Shown piece by piece: positions 22,917-35,900 of a stretch of DNA of 64,000 bases (within the stretch, counting starts at the first letter, position 1; the number at the start of each line of letters is the position of its first letter). A program made the translations under genes and the position numbers. Where the stretch lies: the NCBI RefSeq assembly GCF_037392515.1, contig NC_090291.1, positions 43,827,001 through 43,891,000 of the forward strand. The letters are read 5' to 3'. Below the pieces are notes generated by a model. That model worked only from the letters and a program-made list of their open reading frames with translations. It searched no databases and had not been told where the DNA came from. This stretch comes from Haliotis asinina. Lineage: Eukaryota > Mollusca > Gastropoda > Lepetellida > Haliotidae.

Positions 22917-25900
22917 GTAGGTCGTGTGATACCGTAGTTATATCAGAGTTAGCCATCTTGAATTTGATTCAAACTTGCGCAATCGTGATCCCAAATCCGA
23001 GTGTAATATTTCAAGACAACGATGCGGCAAAGTTTGTTAAAGAGATGCTATTCTTAGAATCCCGACCCGATCTGGTTGACTTTTTCACCTTCAGTCATTG
23101 TTTATGTTCCAAAAGGGAATGTGTTTTGATGGAATGGTCCAGCACGGATGGGTGTTATGGCGTAGTGGCGGGAGCTTTCCAAACATTACTCTTAAAAGAA
23201 AAGGTTAAGAAAATGGTTTCTTCAACCATCCTTTTCTTGGAATGGTTTTCACGATTGGTGCAAGTTTGACACACCTGTGCAACCAGACAATAGCATTTCC
23301 TCCGTGGGCATAGATAAGGTTGCGTGTGCCTTGATGATTCACAGTAATGCCATTGTCTGGTGCGTCTACCACTACCGTTCCGATTTGCAACTCGGACACA
23401 GTGACCAGTTTGTCTGGTCGTATCCGTCCTTTATAGTAGGAAGTAGAACATTTCGTCATAGATCAAAAGGAATATTTATTTCATTCTATATGGTTTCCAA
23501 GATAGAATTCGTTTAGTTTGGCATTTCCCCTGCGCTGACTCAGCGGAGGATTCTTGGAAGGCCACCAGATTTCGTAGGAGAAGCAAGTGTTTGTTTTTGT
23601 CTCCAAATTTTTGGCACAAGCAGGGATAAACAAGATATCTCCGGTAAAACAGGTCAGGCTATCGCATGTAACTCATCTTGTAAATCTTCGTCAAATTTGG
23701 AGGAAATAAGTTTTTTAAAATATTAATATAAAATCTTTTAGTGGTGAAGGGGCCATTGGAATAGCTGATCATTAATACTTAATAGCGAACGCTTGAACAT
23801 GTACATGGTCGTGTTCACAATGGTCGCTTGTGTTCCGATTTGCAAACATGGATCAAATTAAGAATGCATTCATGCAATTAATTAATGGTTTTAAACGACG
23901 AACAGGTGAGGCTCAGCGGGTAGCTATGACTAAGAGGAGGTTCTTCGCCCCCGGCTACTCAGTGGTAAGATTCACAACTTTCAACTAACACTCGGCGACC
24001 GTCATTTTGTTTCGCCAGACGACAGTTGGCAGCCATATTGGAATTTTTGACAACTTCTTTCTTAGAAACTCCAAAAATGACAAATGCCTTGCTTTAACGC
24101 TCTGGACGTCCAACATCGAGACATGACATATTTTCTATTTTTTGGAGTGATGATATCAGGTTGTCAAATGTTCCAAAATGTTTATATTGCTCTGCAGCTT
24201 CATGCAGGGCGGTTTGGTAGCCCAACGGTTAAAGCGTTTGCTCGTTACACCGAAGGCGCGGGTTCGGTTTCCCACAAGGGGACAAATGTGTGAAGCTCAT
24301 TTCAGGTCTCGTCATAGTGCTGGAATATTATTAAATGCGGCGTCAAACACAACCTATTCATCAGCTTCGTGGACCTTCGTTTGAAGCCGAACCCTGTCGC
24401 TGCGTCAAGCTTTACATATTCAATGAATAGGGCATTGTTCCATTCACTAATCTTTGTGCTATTTTTTTCTCTCGCTTCTTGTAACATAGACTTGCGACTA
24501 TCGTGGTAGAAAGAGAATATTATGGGAAGAAGCCCTATCTCCTTTTTTGTCACACTACACATGCATGGTGTCAAATGGTTCTTTGAGAACTGATATTGAC
24601 GGAATGTTGTAATGGTAACTGTTTATGTACAGACGGTTCCTTGCTGGATTTACTAAAATCTTCCACTACATGTTTCCCAGTTTGCTAAAAGACTAACACA
24701 TATCAAACACGTGGTTTCTCTAGCAGATGTTACTTTAAGGAGGCGGTGGTGTAGCCTAGTGGCTAAAGCGTTCGCTAGTCCCGCCAGAGTGGCAGGTTCA
24801 ATTCACCATATTTGGTACAATGAAGCCCGTCGTGATATTGCTGGAATATTGCTAAATGTGGCGTACAATCATACTCATTCGCTCCCTTGGTTATTTCTTC
24901 AGAATATGTCAGCTTGGAGTGTCACGTACTTTTAGCACCCGGTGACATCCCTGATTTTCATCCATGAATTTATTAATATTTTACCTTTTACGTCCAATAG
25001 AATCAGATTGGGCGGATATTCGAGGCAGGTTACTCCCGGCTTAAACGTTTTTCAATTATTGTACTGTACTTATTGTATAACAGAAGAGGAACTGAGTGCT
25101 TCCTAAACAAGGTACATCTGCAAAACTAGTCCCTACATAGCTTTCTCGCTCTCGTAATAAGGTATGCTAATGGGTGTTATTACGTAGTTCAACGGTTGAA
25201 ATATCTGGCGCTGACAAATGCCGTTTGTTCGACAGAACCAAGATCGATTCCCACTTGTTCGACAGAACCAAGATTGAACCCCACGTGTTTAACAGACATA
25301 AGATTGATCCCCACTTGTTTGACAGAACTAAGACCGATTCTCTTTTGTTTGACAGAACTAGGTTCGATTCTCACATGTGTTCACCAAGTGATGCTAGCTA
25401 TATGTTGTACAACCACACTCCTTCACTGAAGTAGGAAAATGACCCGTAATTCCATGTTATTCCTCAATTACAGCTTAGTGTTGAGAAACAACTCGTTTGT
25501 TTGTCAGACATCTTTCTCGGCTTTGTTCCTCATCGGTTCTAGCTCTCTTTACAGAAGGAACTGCATTCCCCAGCATTTTCCCCCATCACACTCCCGCCCA
25601 TATTTGAAAACGCGCCTGTTGTGTCAGCGACCTCTGCCAAGAGTGCCAAATACCTACAATGCAAGTACCAAGTTGCCATGGAAACTTATGAGGATAGCGT
25701 TCTAGATATTCCATCCTGTTTTCGCAAGATACGCCAAAGATAACAAAGGCAAAGATCACACCGCAAAGCTTGGTGCATTTTGTTGCATATTCGTGCACTT
25801 GGATTAAACTATAAAACTTGGGCGCCAAAATCTGGTTTTATCTGGATGGATCCGAATGTTCATCCTCTCTGATATGATTACGTGGGTGTGTTTGCGAGAA

Positions 25901-28900
25901 TCTCAGTGACTCAGGATTGCTACTTCGCTACCTGTAGACGCACTGTTCCGTTATGTAGAAACTATATCTTTATATAGGTTGTGTGTGGGGGTGGGGGTAT
26001 CTGGTAATGCCAGGATAACCTTGTACTAACGGATGCACATGAAATGTATTAAATAGAGTTGAACCGCCGACAGTGATATCAAAAGGCGACCTTTGCACTT
26101 TGACTAAATATAGTACATATTTTTAAATGTGACACAAACGTAAAAAATATTAACGGATTGAGTTACATTCACGTGTATTTTCAATTTCATTGATTAAACT
26201 TTAAACTCATTTAGTCATAATCAGCTCTAAATAAAGTATGAAATTATATGAAGTTATTGCAAAGGATCTTTTCCGTAGATAACTATATTTGTTCCTGTGA
26301 ACACTATTGCTGTTTGAAGTACGTCTTCTGTGTCACGTGTTAATTAAGGTCTTCCAGCCTACTGGTATGAATCGATGTTTATCTTTAAGGTATCTGACTT
26401 ATTACCTCCCACCCACATCTCACGGACTGATAAGTTGCAATGTTATTTAACGCAGTGATAAATCCACTCACTTACCCACTTTGTACTATCAGAGTGAACT
26501 GTGAAAAGTCGTTTGGCGTCTTTCAACGACGGTCTGGTCTGGTCGTAATAGAGACCCGGGTCGACTCCCCATATGAGTACAATGTGTGAAGCCTGCTTCT
26601 GGTGACCCCCATCATGATATTGCTAGACTATTGCTATAAGCAGCCCGAAATCCTCTCTCACCAAATGCCTTTCACCTTTAAGACATAAAACATATGTATT
26701 TCATAAACAACCCAATATCACGTACATTGAAACAGAGGTTCTCTGCAGTATCCTAAACTGTAGTCTGTCGCACAGACCCCGACATAAATATAACCACGAA
26801 AACCCATGCAAGTTGGGAATATGTGGCAAGTCTAGATTTCAATAGTTTTAGAAAATGGGCTCCTTTCATCGCATTTGGAAAATATTCAGTTCAAATATAT
26901 GTAAACAATTCTGTCAAATATGTATTTCAGAGACTTGATGCTAGTTTACCTAAACTAACCGCCCTAGCTGGAGCCGGGGCCTATCAACCCACGTGGTTGT
27001 TTATGAGCCGAATAGTTCCTGTGTATCTCTTCGAGCCTACGTCAGTACAGCGAGGAGAATTGCTCTCGGTCGAGGCTATGCCTATATATACCTATCCCTT
27101 CTTCACTCATGTTGAGAGCCAGCCGATGCCAGAATGTTGACTCGCAACAGATACATGCACTGCAAGACGCATATATCTGTCACTTCAGCATTCACTGTCT
27201 CATAGTGCAGCATTTATTCTTTGCCAAGGACGAACACAGGTATGCAGGTTTTGCACTTGGGGTATGTAAGGAAACGCGGAAACAGCTGGGTGGACAAATC
27301 ACAGCCAGTGTATATAAACGGTAACAGAACGCGTCCCTTGAAACCAAACAGAACCTGCAGCAAAGGGCTTTTTATGCATTGCAATAGATAGTCAAATTCT
27401 AGTCAATTCACCTTACATGAGAATATTGAGGCACTCAATCTCTACTTTAACGGGGTTCGGGTCAAAACCGTTGAAAATCATAAACATTTGGGATTAACGT
27501 TTTCAAAAGATTGTAAATGGTCTGACCACATTGATAATATTGTAAAAACAACATCAAAAATGATTTCTTCTCTACGTAAACTCAAATGATTATTACCGCG
27601 CTGTGTATTGAATAGAATTTATGTAATGTTCATAAGACCCCATTTCGAATATGCGTGTGAGGTATGGGATGGGTGTGCTCAATACCAAGCAAATAGATTA
27701 GAACAACTGCAATTAGAAGCAGCAAGAATTGTAACAGGTTTACCCAAATATACACATCATGAACATCTGTATTATGAAACTGGTTGGGAATCTTTAGCAG
27801 AGCGTAGGAGAAAGCGAAAACTTTGTCTTTTCTACAAAATACAGCATAATATGGCACCATCGTACCTTAATGATCTTGTTCCTGGGAAGGTAGCGTCAAA
27901 AAGTAGCTATAATCTTCGTAACTCTGACGATATCTCGCTTCCCTTCTCCCGATTGAAGTTTACTTATAATTCGTATTTTCCATCCACAATTAGAATGTGG
28001 AATGAATTTCCAGTTGAAGTTAGAAAAAGCGTGTCACTGAATTCTTTTAAATCAAATATTGTTGTAACACAAAACACAGCTCCCAAATATACTTTGATTT
28101 TGGACCGAGAATCACTAATATCACCCTTACAAAACTATGTTATATGTGTAGTCAACTGAATTACGATCTATTCCGTGCTGGCATAATAGATAACCCTAAA
28201 TGTTCTTGTGGATATATTTGTGAAAACTCTTATAATTGCCTATTTGACTGTCAACTATATACTCAACAGAGATCTGCCATGATGGCTAATTTACGCAGTG
28301 TTACCAATGTTACTATAAACTCTGATTTACTGTTACGTGGCAATGCAGATCTGACTGATGATGCAAATCAAAACATATTTAAAATTGTTCAAACATACAT
28401 TTGTCAATCATTTGTCAATGTTCTTAATTATTGCAATTGCCCCAATCTTTCTCATCTTTCTGTTCTTGTCTGTCCATCTTGTATAATGAATGTAAATAAT
28501 ATTATGAAAATACTACGGAGAAGGTGTTCTAAGTTGTATAACTTGTACCCAATCCTTTTCTCACGAATAAAATATGTTTAAAACTAAAAAAAAGTGTCGG
28601 AGGTGATTAAGGCGGCTGATTAATGATCTAGTCTAAACTTGAGCTGACACGAGTTTTCTCAATAACCCACTATGACGGTACTCATCACATAACGGTAGGG
28701 GGAACAAGGCAGATAAATATACTCGTCTCGTCGGTCTGCTCAAACCATTTTACTGACGGAGAAAATACATTAAAAGACGTATAGGAAAACCACGATAGAG
28801 TCAGGATGGTATCTTCCAGTCTTTCTGGCTGCTGGCGGTGGGTGGCCAATGATTAAAGTTTTTACTAGTCGCAGAGACGACACTGAACCAATTCCTCACA

Positions 28901-29917
28901 TACGGAGTTCATTCCTCCTATATCCGCAAAACTGTCAGTGGGAATTGGCGCGGCGTAAAATCACACTCACTGACCCTGTTTGTGAGTCATCCCTGTCACA
29001 CTGTTTCTCATCGCTTGTAGGAAACAGCTTTTATATGACATGTTTCCTCTTCTTAGCGAGTCTTATCTTGACGTGCAATCAATTAACATGGAGCTAAACA
29101 AAATTGCACCAACTGCATATTTCTTTAAATAGCTAGCATTCCATTTGTCTGATAAAACTCGACATTCCCTCCCCAAGAGCTCAGAACGGTGTCGGCCTCG
29201 TATGGTGTGCACAGGGAAGGTAAAAACATGGATACTAGCACTTCCGATCCGAGGGACTTGAGACTGAAAAAGGTACGTCTTGCAAATATGCGTGCACGTG
29301 TCCTGACAAATCTCATTCGTCAACGCTCGGTGTTTTCCGTTTATTGCAACGGACGTGTCCGATTGTCACAACGACATGCTTCAAACCTACAGCACCTTTG
29401 AAATTAGTTGTGAGTGTATCTCGTCGCTGATACTGACTCAGGCTTGATTTTCTAGATCGTTCATGACGTGAAATTGCTACCGGAACTGTTTACCTTAAAA
29501 GGTAACCGGCTGATGGGTCTTTGGAATAAATAAATAGCATTGACATAACAGTAGCTGTGGTCAAGAAATCAAGAGCAGTGTTTCCAAGAATATTTCATTT
29601 GTTGAGTAAGAACTTGGAGAAAAACCCTGCCTCTACTCAGTTACTCAGTATCAACGCATGGGGAAAAAGATAGATATTTAAATGGCTAAGCCGCTTCTAC
29701 AGATAGATGGGGGACCATATACACACTGCACACGGTGAACGCACTGTACATTGGTATTGCCCTAGAAGATGGCGTTCAAGACGAAACTTTCGGAGTAATA
29801 TGACACAGATTAATTTATACACAGATTAATATATGGCCGTCGAACGGAAACCACTTCATTATTACTGCAGGAAATAATGGCCATAAACCAAACGAAAACA
29901 AAACACAACATACGCAG

Positions 29918-29995
<78 letters not shown>

Positions 29996-32900
29996 CAAAC
30001 GCATACATATTAAAACTTACCCAAACACCTTGTGCTAACGGCAATATTGTTTAAAGCGTCGGTAACCAAGCTCACTTACTCACTCTTCTTAGTATATCAC
30101 CCATGTGGGTAAAACATGTGAAGTCTACTTCCGGTGTTTCTTGATATTGCTGGAGTATTGCCAAAAGGGGCATAAAACCATATTGACTCACTCACTCACC
30201 TCTTCACTCTTTTTTGGCAATTCCAAATCGAAAATGGGCGAAAATATTACGGTTCGAAAAACTAATGACATTAATTCATCGGCCTGGGTGTTTGTAGTGT
30301 TGACTCAAAAAATGCAAAGATGTTACTGTCAGCAGAAGATGATGAGCCGTACATGTTTTTCTGACGGAGCTATACCCATGTTCCATCTGTGTGTGTTATC
30401 ACAAGGATATCAGGTTATGGCAATCAACTGCACTGCTAAGACTGGTCCTGTGCTGCTGTCTGTTTGCCAAGGTGTTGATCTCATTAAGTCATTAACAGTC
30501 GCCAGGATTGACTGGTACGTTTATTACAAAAGTATACACATGCGTGTTGTTATGTGGGGTAAACATGTATACATGTGTGGACCTATTTAAGGGTGAAAGT
30601 CAAAGATGTATGTTTAGTACGTTGTCATCTGCTGTTTGGGTTAATCTTCTTTTGTGATATTGTTCTCCGGTTACCGATTCTGCATGCTAAATTGGCATTA
30701 AGTGACATCAGTTTGCAGCAGTTTGTGTTTTTCTTAAGAAAAGGAAACGGATGTATTGTCTCAGATTCATCTTGTCATACAGTAAGAGCCATCCGAACAA
30801 CTATGCTCTTAAATCTCGCGTTCTGAAGCGTAAAGGATTGTACGGTAGCCCAATGGCTAAAGCGTTCGCTAGTCACCTTGAACGTCTTCGTTTGACTCCC
30901 TACGAAAGTACAATGTGTCGAGGTCATTTCTAGTGTTCCCGATGTAAGAGGATCGGGGTTATACGTTGTCTCCGGCAACTCATGTTTGTGGTAAGAGGCG
31001 ACTGACGGATACTACATATGATACGATGTTGGCAATGATCATCACTACTTTGGTACAATTTCTTTACACATTGACGTGTCACGTGATGTAGACCAAATAA
31101 AGACCTCAAAGAGCTGTTTAGATTGTGATGAACTGAGTTCAGGTAAAATGATTTACTGCGCAGTTTGGCTCCGCTGAGTAGGTGACCAGTTGTTCACGTC
31201 AGAGCTACACGAAACAGACCCTCACACACAAGTCTGTGTCTGTCTGCACAGCTCATCAACGTCGGCTAGGGCAGCCAATCCGAGCAACAGGTGCCCGCTC
31301 GCCCCCAGCCAGCCCGGCAGTGGGAGCTCTGGAGAAGATACATACATCCAGCCACATCAGCAATGTTGTGTTGTTTTCAGTATAAATGTACTTAAACTTG
31401 ACACTGAATTGCTTGTGCAGATACATATGTAATTTCCTGTTTGGTGCTTTAATTTAGCCTGAAAACATCACTGTCTCTACGTTCTAAATCTTCCTCCCGG
31501 CTGATGTTCTTGGCCATTTCTGATCTGACTACCATCTTTGTATTAAACTTCCGATCCTGCTGTCTTCAGTTGTTCAGTGAACTATGCATGAAGTTTCATT
31601 TCATAAGTTACTGATGTTTAAAATTACAATACAAGATAACTTTAGTGCTATGTTAAAGCATATGGCAGTTAAGGTTAACCTTAGTAAAGGTTGCTTCGTG
31701 AAAGGAGCCTAGGTATTGCCACTAAGAAGCTGTTGCTCAGCTTCGACATGTGTTGTTTACAATATTCGCGAAGAAAGTGTTCCATTTAATCTTCGTTTTG
31801 ACGTGATTTGAAACATAGATATATTTAACGTCATCCTCTCCATACTTACTAAGGTTTCCATAACAAAGTTCAACCAAGGTTCGTTGGATTCTTTTCAAGT
31901 AAGTGATCTTTACAAATTATGCTGACGTTTGCAGTTTGCTCTTTGTCGGACTTTGTTAACGGAACATAGCTTTAACTACACAGCGTGAATACAGATAGGG
32001 ATTAAGTAACGCTTTTCACTATTTTTCAATAATTGGTCAACAGTCCTTCCCTTATGCAGTTGGTGTCTGACTTGTGACAAGTACAGGAATACTGCGTTAG
32101 AACATGATTTTAAGTGGTCATTAGGGTCTACGCTGATGTTTTGGTTGAACTTCAGTTTCTTTTGGCGAGCTGTAATTTGGCAGCATTGTCCACATTGTCC
32201 TCGAAATTGTTTCTGGTCCGGATTTGTCGGGGTTTTTTATGCAGTAGATTAGCGAAATTGTTAGAGCTGCTTTCCCCAATATGCTCCTGGACATCCCCCG
32301 CCTTCACAAGATTGGAATATTCCTGAAATTCGAGTGAGATCACCCCTTCACTCTCTGTTTTTCTAATGCGTTATGAACCTTTAACACATCCCATTGTAGT
32401 GAATAGTTAGGGTATTGAGAGTACAGATTGAAATGCCACCTTGTAATGGACGAAATGAGAACCGGCATCCCTGGGTTCTTGGCATCAGAGATGTACATCA
32501 CAATGGGACAACCGCGTCTTGTAATGAAGAAGGGTTCCATCTAGGCAGTTTGGCAAACTTACCGGTGCCTCTTTGACCTGTATAAAAAAACGAAAGCTGA
32601 TGTTTTGATGGTCTTGGACCTTGAGAAGTCCTTGAGAATATAAGCAATGTATAGAGTTTTATTCATGAGTTTCAAGTTCTTCTCGGTAGTGTTCAGGTAG
32701 ATTATGCCCTATCTCTGCCTATAATGAAGATCTATATTTAGCTTCTGCACTGCATGTCTGTATTTGTGACTGGTTCTGTTGGGGAAGCTCGGAGTCCGAG
32801 CTTGAAACCAGATACATGTGGGCTACGTGTATCATGTAAAGATGGTTATTCATATAGCTGCAAAGCTTGGTGTTAAGAGGAAACAAGTTGTTGTCATGGA

Positions 32901-35900
32901 AACTCTATCATCTCTATCGAGTAACTGTTTGAAGATTACAAGATTGTTATTGTTTGGTTAAATCAGTTAAATTATTTGTGGAATGATGTTATTCATGTTA
33001 AGAACAAATTGAAACAGTTATACGTTGAAGCATATATTCAAATGGTAACACCCTTTCATAGTGTTCAGTCGACACAGAACTTGCAACTAATTAGATATTA
33101 CGTATTGTATATGACAATGCACTTGGAATGTCGTAAATAATGAAGATAAACATCGAATGAGTAATCAGATTATAGGACCAGGTGCCGTTGTGCAAAGCAA
33201 CTTAGCGCCACACCAGACGCAAGTCTATATTAGGGTCCTGGAGTTACGGTCACCTTAGCGCCACACCAGACGTAGGTCCGTGTTATGGTATTGGAGTTAC
33301 GATCACCGTAGCACTAAATTGGCTTTGTAACGCGGCACCAGGTATGACACTCGTGTATGGCAAGGCGCTGTATAAATACGACACAATGTGTAATTGTAAA
33401 TATTCTGATGAACATTCTAATTTTAAACTGTAAATTCTAGTCTAACTTTAATAGGTGGTACCAAATGCTTGACTGTAATATCACTGTCATACAATCACAA
33501 CATTGTCTTAACCCTTTGTCATGGTTCCAAGGGCTGTTCAGTGACAACTGGATTTGTTCATTTGCCAGAATGGGTTCATTGTGTAGAGGCAGTCTATATA
33601 CAATACCTGGTTGGTGCCATGTAGAGGCAGCCAGTTCTTATCAGTGAAGCATACACTGGGCATACATCAATGATAACTGTAACCTATAAGTCATAATACA
33701 CATGGCATGTTGAAATATTCCCCTGGCAAGTGCCGTCACAGAGCACCCCGCTGACAAACAGGGATACTGCAACAACTGTTGCTGCTGGCGGATTTCCAAA
33801 CTGATGAGGAGCAGTTTGTAGTCAAGGTTTCCTGCTTGATCAACACGATTGGGATAAAGTTTCAAGATTTGGAGATAACCGATTCAACAGTTTAGATTTA
33901 GACGTAGTTCTTTAGACGTAGACACAGCCTAGAGCGCCATGTGATGATAATGTTTTAACTGCATCATCAAAGAACATCTGGGCGTTAGATTGTCAAACAT
34001 CTAGGAGTCACAGCTACACTAACACACAACTAGGAGGTTTAGTATCAGAACATCTAAGCGTTACACTATCAAGCATCCAAGATGTTTAGTATCAAACATC
34101 TAGGGGCTACACTATCAAACATCTAGGTGTTATAGTATCAGACATCTAGATGTTACTGTGTCAAACACATATGAGTTAGTAACAAAGATAGAGGTGTTAG
34201 TAGCAAACATATATTAGTTAGTAAGAGTTACACTATCAAACCACCAAGAGGTTTAGTGTCAAACTTCTAGGAGCTTCACTATCAGATATCTGGGAGTTAC
34301 AGAGCCAAACATCGAGCAGTAATAGTATCAGACATCTAGGAGTTACACTATCAAACAGCTAAGAGTCATAGTGTCAGACATCTAGCAGCTACACTTCCAA
34401 ACATCTAGGAGTCATAGTGTCAGACATCCAGGAGCTACAATTCCAAACATCTAAGAGTCATAGTGTCAGACATCTAGGAGTTACACTATCAAACATCTAA
34501 GAGTCATAGTGTCAGACATCTAGCAGCTACACTTCCAAACATCTAAGAGTCATGGTGTCAGACATCTAGGAGCTACAATTCCAAACATCTAAGAGTCATA
34601 GTGTCAGACATCTAGGAGCTACAATTCCAAACATCTAGGAGTCATAGTGTCAGACATCTAGGAGCTACAATTCCAAACATCTAAGAGTCATGGTGTCAGA
34701 CATCTAGGAGCTACAATTCCAAACATCTAGGAGTCATAGTGTCAGACATCTAGCAGCTACAATTCCAAACATCTAGGAGTCATAGTGTCAGACATCTAGG
34801 AGCTACAATTCCAAACATCTAAGAGTCATAGTGTCAGACATCTAGGAGTTACACTATCAAACATCTAGGAGTCATGGTGTCAGACATCTAGGAGTTACAC
34901 TATCAAACATCTAAAAGTCATAGTGTCAGACATCTAGGAATTACGCTATCAAACATCTAAGAGTCATGGTGTCAGACATCTAGGAGTTACACTATCAAAC
35001 ATCTAAGAGTCATAGAGTCAGACATCTAGGAGTTACACTATCAAACATCTAAGAGTCATGGTGTCAGACATCTAGGAGTTACACTATCAAACATCTAAAA
35101 GTCATAGTGTCAGACATCTAGGAATTACGCTATCAAACATCTAAGAGTCATGGTGTCAGACATCTAGGAGTTACGCTATCAAACATCTAGGAGTCATAGT
35201 GTCAGACATCTAGGAGTTACGCTATCAAACATCTAAGAGTCATGGTGTCAGACATCTAGGAGTTACGCTATCAAACATCTAAAAGTCATACTGTCAGTCA
35301 TCTAGAAGTTACGTTATCAAACATCTAGGAGTCAGTAACAAATATTGTGTGATATTGAGTGTCACTTTTGGACTTATTTACCATCCGATAACAACTGACC
35401 TCAAATACCACACGGTTGCTTTCTATCTGAGTAGTATCAAAGAAGATACTTACAGATTCGTTTCCGATATCGTTACATGCTTATTTACTTTGAAGAACAT
35501 CTTCCGCCAAAATAAGTTAAATGATCCATGTCTAAATACCAGCTAACTGGCGATATTGCTGCAGTGGCAGCAGATATGTTTATAGTGCATCTGCCGCAAC
35601 CTGTAATTAATGGTGCATGTTGATAGTCTAAGTAAACATCAAATTGTTGTTTACCCTCTAAGCAAATATCGCACATCGAACATGCAACTGGTGGAATGAG
35701 ATAAACCATGGCACTCTAAGGTTACCGTGACTGTCTGAATAAATAAGTACCATCCAGGACACGGTGTAACAATGCATATGAACTATATAGCTGATATGCT
35801 GTTCAAAAGAAATCAGGGAACAGTCAAGTCTTCTAAAGTACAGATCAAGCAATGTGAAAGAATCGGATGTTCTCCAAGTTTTATTAAGCTGTCTGTATGA

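Larger units (their letters stand above)
23965..29227 (+). other. Intron between first exons b and c
   Basis: It contains four SINE-A copies, a 30-bp tandem repeat (25232-25381), an exact X-box (25672) and a LINE remnant (27395-28600). The 105-codon frame at 26823-27140 and the other open frames have no splice partner or domain. Confidence 0.6.

Noticed and set aside
23205-23459. Minus-strand 84-codon frame
   Set aside because: Protein-like in parts, but it overlaps open frames on the other strand and has no identifiable homologue or splice context.
25174-25434. Protein with LFDRTK repeats
   Set aside because: The periodic peptide arises from a 30-bp DNA repeat; three frames across the array stay open for the same reason.
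26823-27140. 105-codon open frame before the LINE remnant
   Set aside because: Not similar to LINE proteins and without splice partners.
27395-28600. Host gene in the first large intron
   Set aside because: The encoded motifs are those of the C-terminal part of a LINE reverse transcriptase ORF, with an in-frame stop and a frame change.
30105-30590. 161-codon open frame
   Set aside because: It begins inside a SINE-A tail, has no recognisable domain and no splice sites in phase with the large gene.
33970-35336. CRISPR-like periodic array
   Set aside because: Every segment repeats with no unique spacers, in an intron-rich animal genome; it is a minisatellite.
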